A stretch of DNA of 35,785 bases from Fimbriimonadaceae bacterium (GTDB taxonomy: Bacteria > Armatimonadota > Fimbriimonadia > Fimbriimonadales > Fimbriimonadaceae): positions 1-35,785 of the forward strand of contig JAHBTC010000017.1 of the NCBI GenBank assembly GCA_019638835.1. The letters are read 5' to 3'. Below are positions 35,360 through 35,785 of the stretch, piece after piece. The first letter of the stretch is position 1; every line of letters begins with the position of its first letter. The translations under genes were made by a program, and so were the position numbers. The notes under the pieces are model-generated. The model was not told the DNA's origin and searched no databases. It saw only the letters and a list, made by a program, of their open reading frames with translations.

Positions 35360-35365
35360 AGTTTA
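35360..35365 (-). promoter_or_regulatory. Predicted -10 box of rocF-kdsD, leaderless start
   Basis: TAAACT on the - strand is 6 nt from the rocF ATG. The match to TATAAT is 4 of 6. The -35 element is weak. Confidence 0.45.
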
Positions 35366-35399
35366 CTTATGGTCTCGCTTCCGGTTCCCTGTCGTTCAG

Positions 35400-35405
35400 T
35401 AAAAT
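35400..35405 (+). promoter_or_regulatory. Predicted -10 box of pdxT, leaderless start
   Basis: TAAAAT lies 7 nt before ATG 35413, with 5 of 6 matches to TATAAT. No Shine-Dalgarno sequence occurs between them. The -35 region is weak. Confidence 0.5.
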
Positions 35406-35412
35406 TCCTCCT

Positions 35413-35785
35413 ATGGCGCGGGTTGGCCTCTTGGCCGTTCAGGGTGATTACGCGCGCCATCGTCTGGCATTTCTTCGCTCGGGAGTCGCCGATGAGGACA
35501 TTCTTGATGTTCGCACTCCGGAAGACCTCGCGAAAGTCGAGCGACTTGTGATCCCTGGCGGAGAAAGTACGACAGTTGGTTTGCTCCTTCAGCGGTTTGG
35601 CTTAGGCGCAGCGATTCAAGAACGAGCCAGAACGGGGATGCCGATTTGGGGCACTTGCATGGGGATGATCTTGCTCGCTAAAGCCGTAGAAGGCCGCGAT
35701 CAATTCACCCTTGGTTTACTGGACATCACGGTGCGCCGCAACGCGTTCGGGGCGCAGATTCATTCTTTCGAGGATTCGGTTTCTT
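35413..35785 (+). CDS. pdxT: PdxT, glutaminase subunit of PLP synthase (3'-truncated by window edge)
   Basis: The first 124 residues of a class I glutamine amidotransferase begin MARVGLLAVQGDYARH. Then come PGGESTT, GTCMGMILLA with the nucleophilic Cys, and VRRNAFGAQIHSFE, all diagnostic of PdxT. The enzyme supplies ammonia to PdxS for pyridoxal-5-phosphate synthesis. The frame is open to the last base of the window; the catalytic His and Glu lie beyond. No ribosome binding site precedes the ATG. Confidence 0.95.
   Translation, partial: MARVGLLAVQGDYARHRLAFLRSGVADEDILDVRTPEDLAKVERLVIPGGESTTVGLLLQRFGLGAAIQERARTGMPIWGTCMGMILLAKAVEGRDQFTLGLLDITVRRNAFGAQIHSFEDSVS

Noticed and set aside
1-35785. 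Global reassignment of UAG to an amino acid
   Set aside because: TAG ends at least the S41A protease (2000), the large pseudopilin (6305) and the FMN reductase (18785) at sensible positions, and the first of these is followed directly by a terminator.
1-35785. CRISPR arrays, insertion sequences, phage genes, rRNA, attachment sites
   Set aside because: No regularly spaced repeats, transposase or integrase motifs, or RNA gene signatures were seen on either strand.

Overview
The window looks like chromosomal DNA from a didermic, non-proteobacterial bacterium, coding-dense, with roughly mid-50s % GC judged by eye. A secretin, a TolC-like channel, an RND pump and an arabinose-5-phosphate isomerase (Kdo/LPS pathway) all imply an outer membrane. 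The PilMNOPQ-B-C order, the lone rpsR, and the style of the pseudopilins and c-di-GMP proteins suggest Armatimonadota (Fimbriimonadia-like). That placement is inference only; no rRNA or other phylogenetic marker was tested.

Layout. (1) 1-2000: end of an unrecognised gene translationally coupled to a C-terminal processing protease (S41A), closed by a strong terminator at 2041-2080. (2) 2120-15951: a type IV pilus / type II secretion-like locus on the + strand. Three minor pseudopilins come first (GspI/PilV-, GspJ/PilW- and GspK/PilX-like, the last 802 aa with a fibro-slime/PA14-like domain). They are followed by a GAF plus degenerate HD-GYP protein, then pilM-N-O-P-Q-B-C joined almost entirely by start/stop overlaps, and finally the main pilin. 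The pilin gene carries an in-frame TAG exactly at the invariant Glu5 codon. (3) 15945-21266, - strand: a metal P1B-4 ATPase, an NADPH:FMN reductase, a Thermus-type isocitrate dehydrogenase and a second S41 (S41B-like) protease. (4) 21358-27936, - strand: an AbrB-type regulator, TolC-like channel, adaptor lipoprotein and RND pump, each overlapping the next by 4 nt, so a complete self-contained efflux operon. (5) 28040-30551, - strand: rpsR, a gene-poor stretch, and a clostripain-family lipoprotein whose catalytic Cys is Ser. (6) 30614-33220, + strand: a GAF-GGDEF diguanylate cyclase with a probable N-terminal frameshift, then rplU-rpmA with their own promoter and terminator. (7) 33435-35785: kdsD and arginase on the - strand, with divergent pdxT running off the right edge.

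How it fits together. The pilus block encodes almost a whole machine (platform, alignment complex, secretin, extension ATPase, tip complex, pilin), but no retraction ATPase (PilT) or prepilin peptidase (PilD) is present here. A probable non-catalytic c-di-GMP sensor sits inside the operon, and an apparently active cyclase with an allosteric I-site lies elsewhere in the window. The most striking features are the amber codon in the pilin, the two enzyme families with lost catalytic residues (HD-GYP, C11), the giant tip pseudopilin, extra transmembrane helices in the RND pump, a Cys/His insertion in the P1B-4 ATPase, and several genes that look leaderless (TANNNT 6-7 nt before the start codon). 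No mobile elements, CRISPR arrays or tRNA/rRNA genes were seen.
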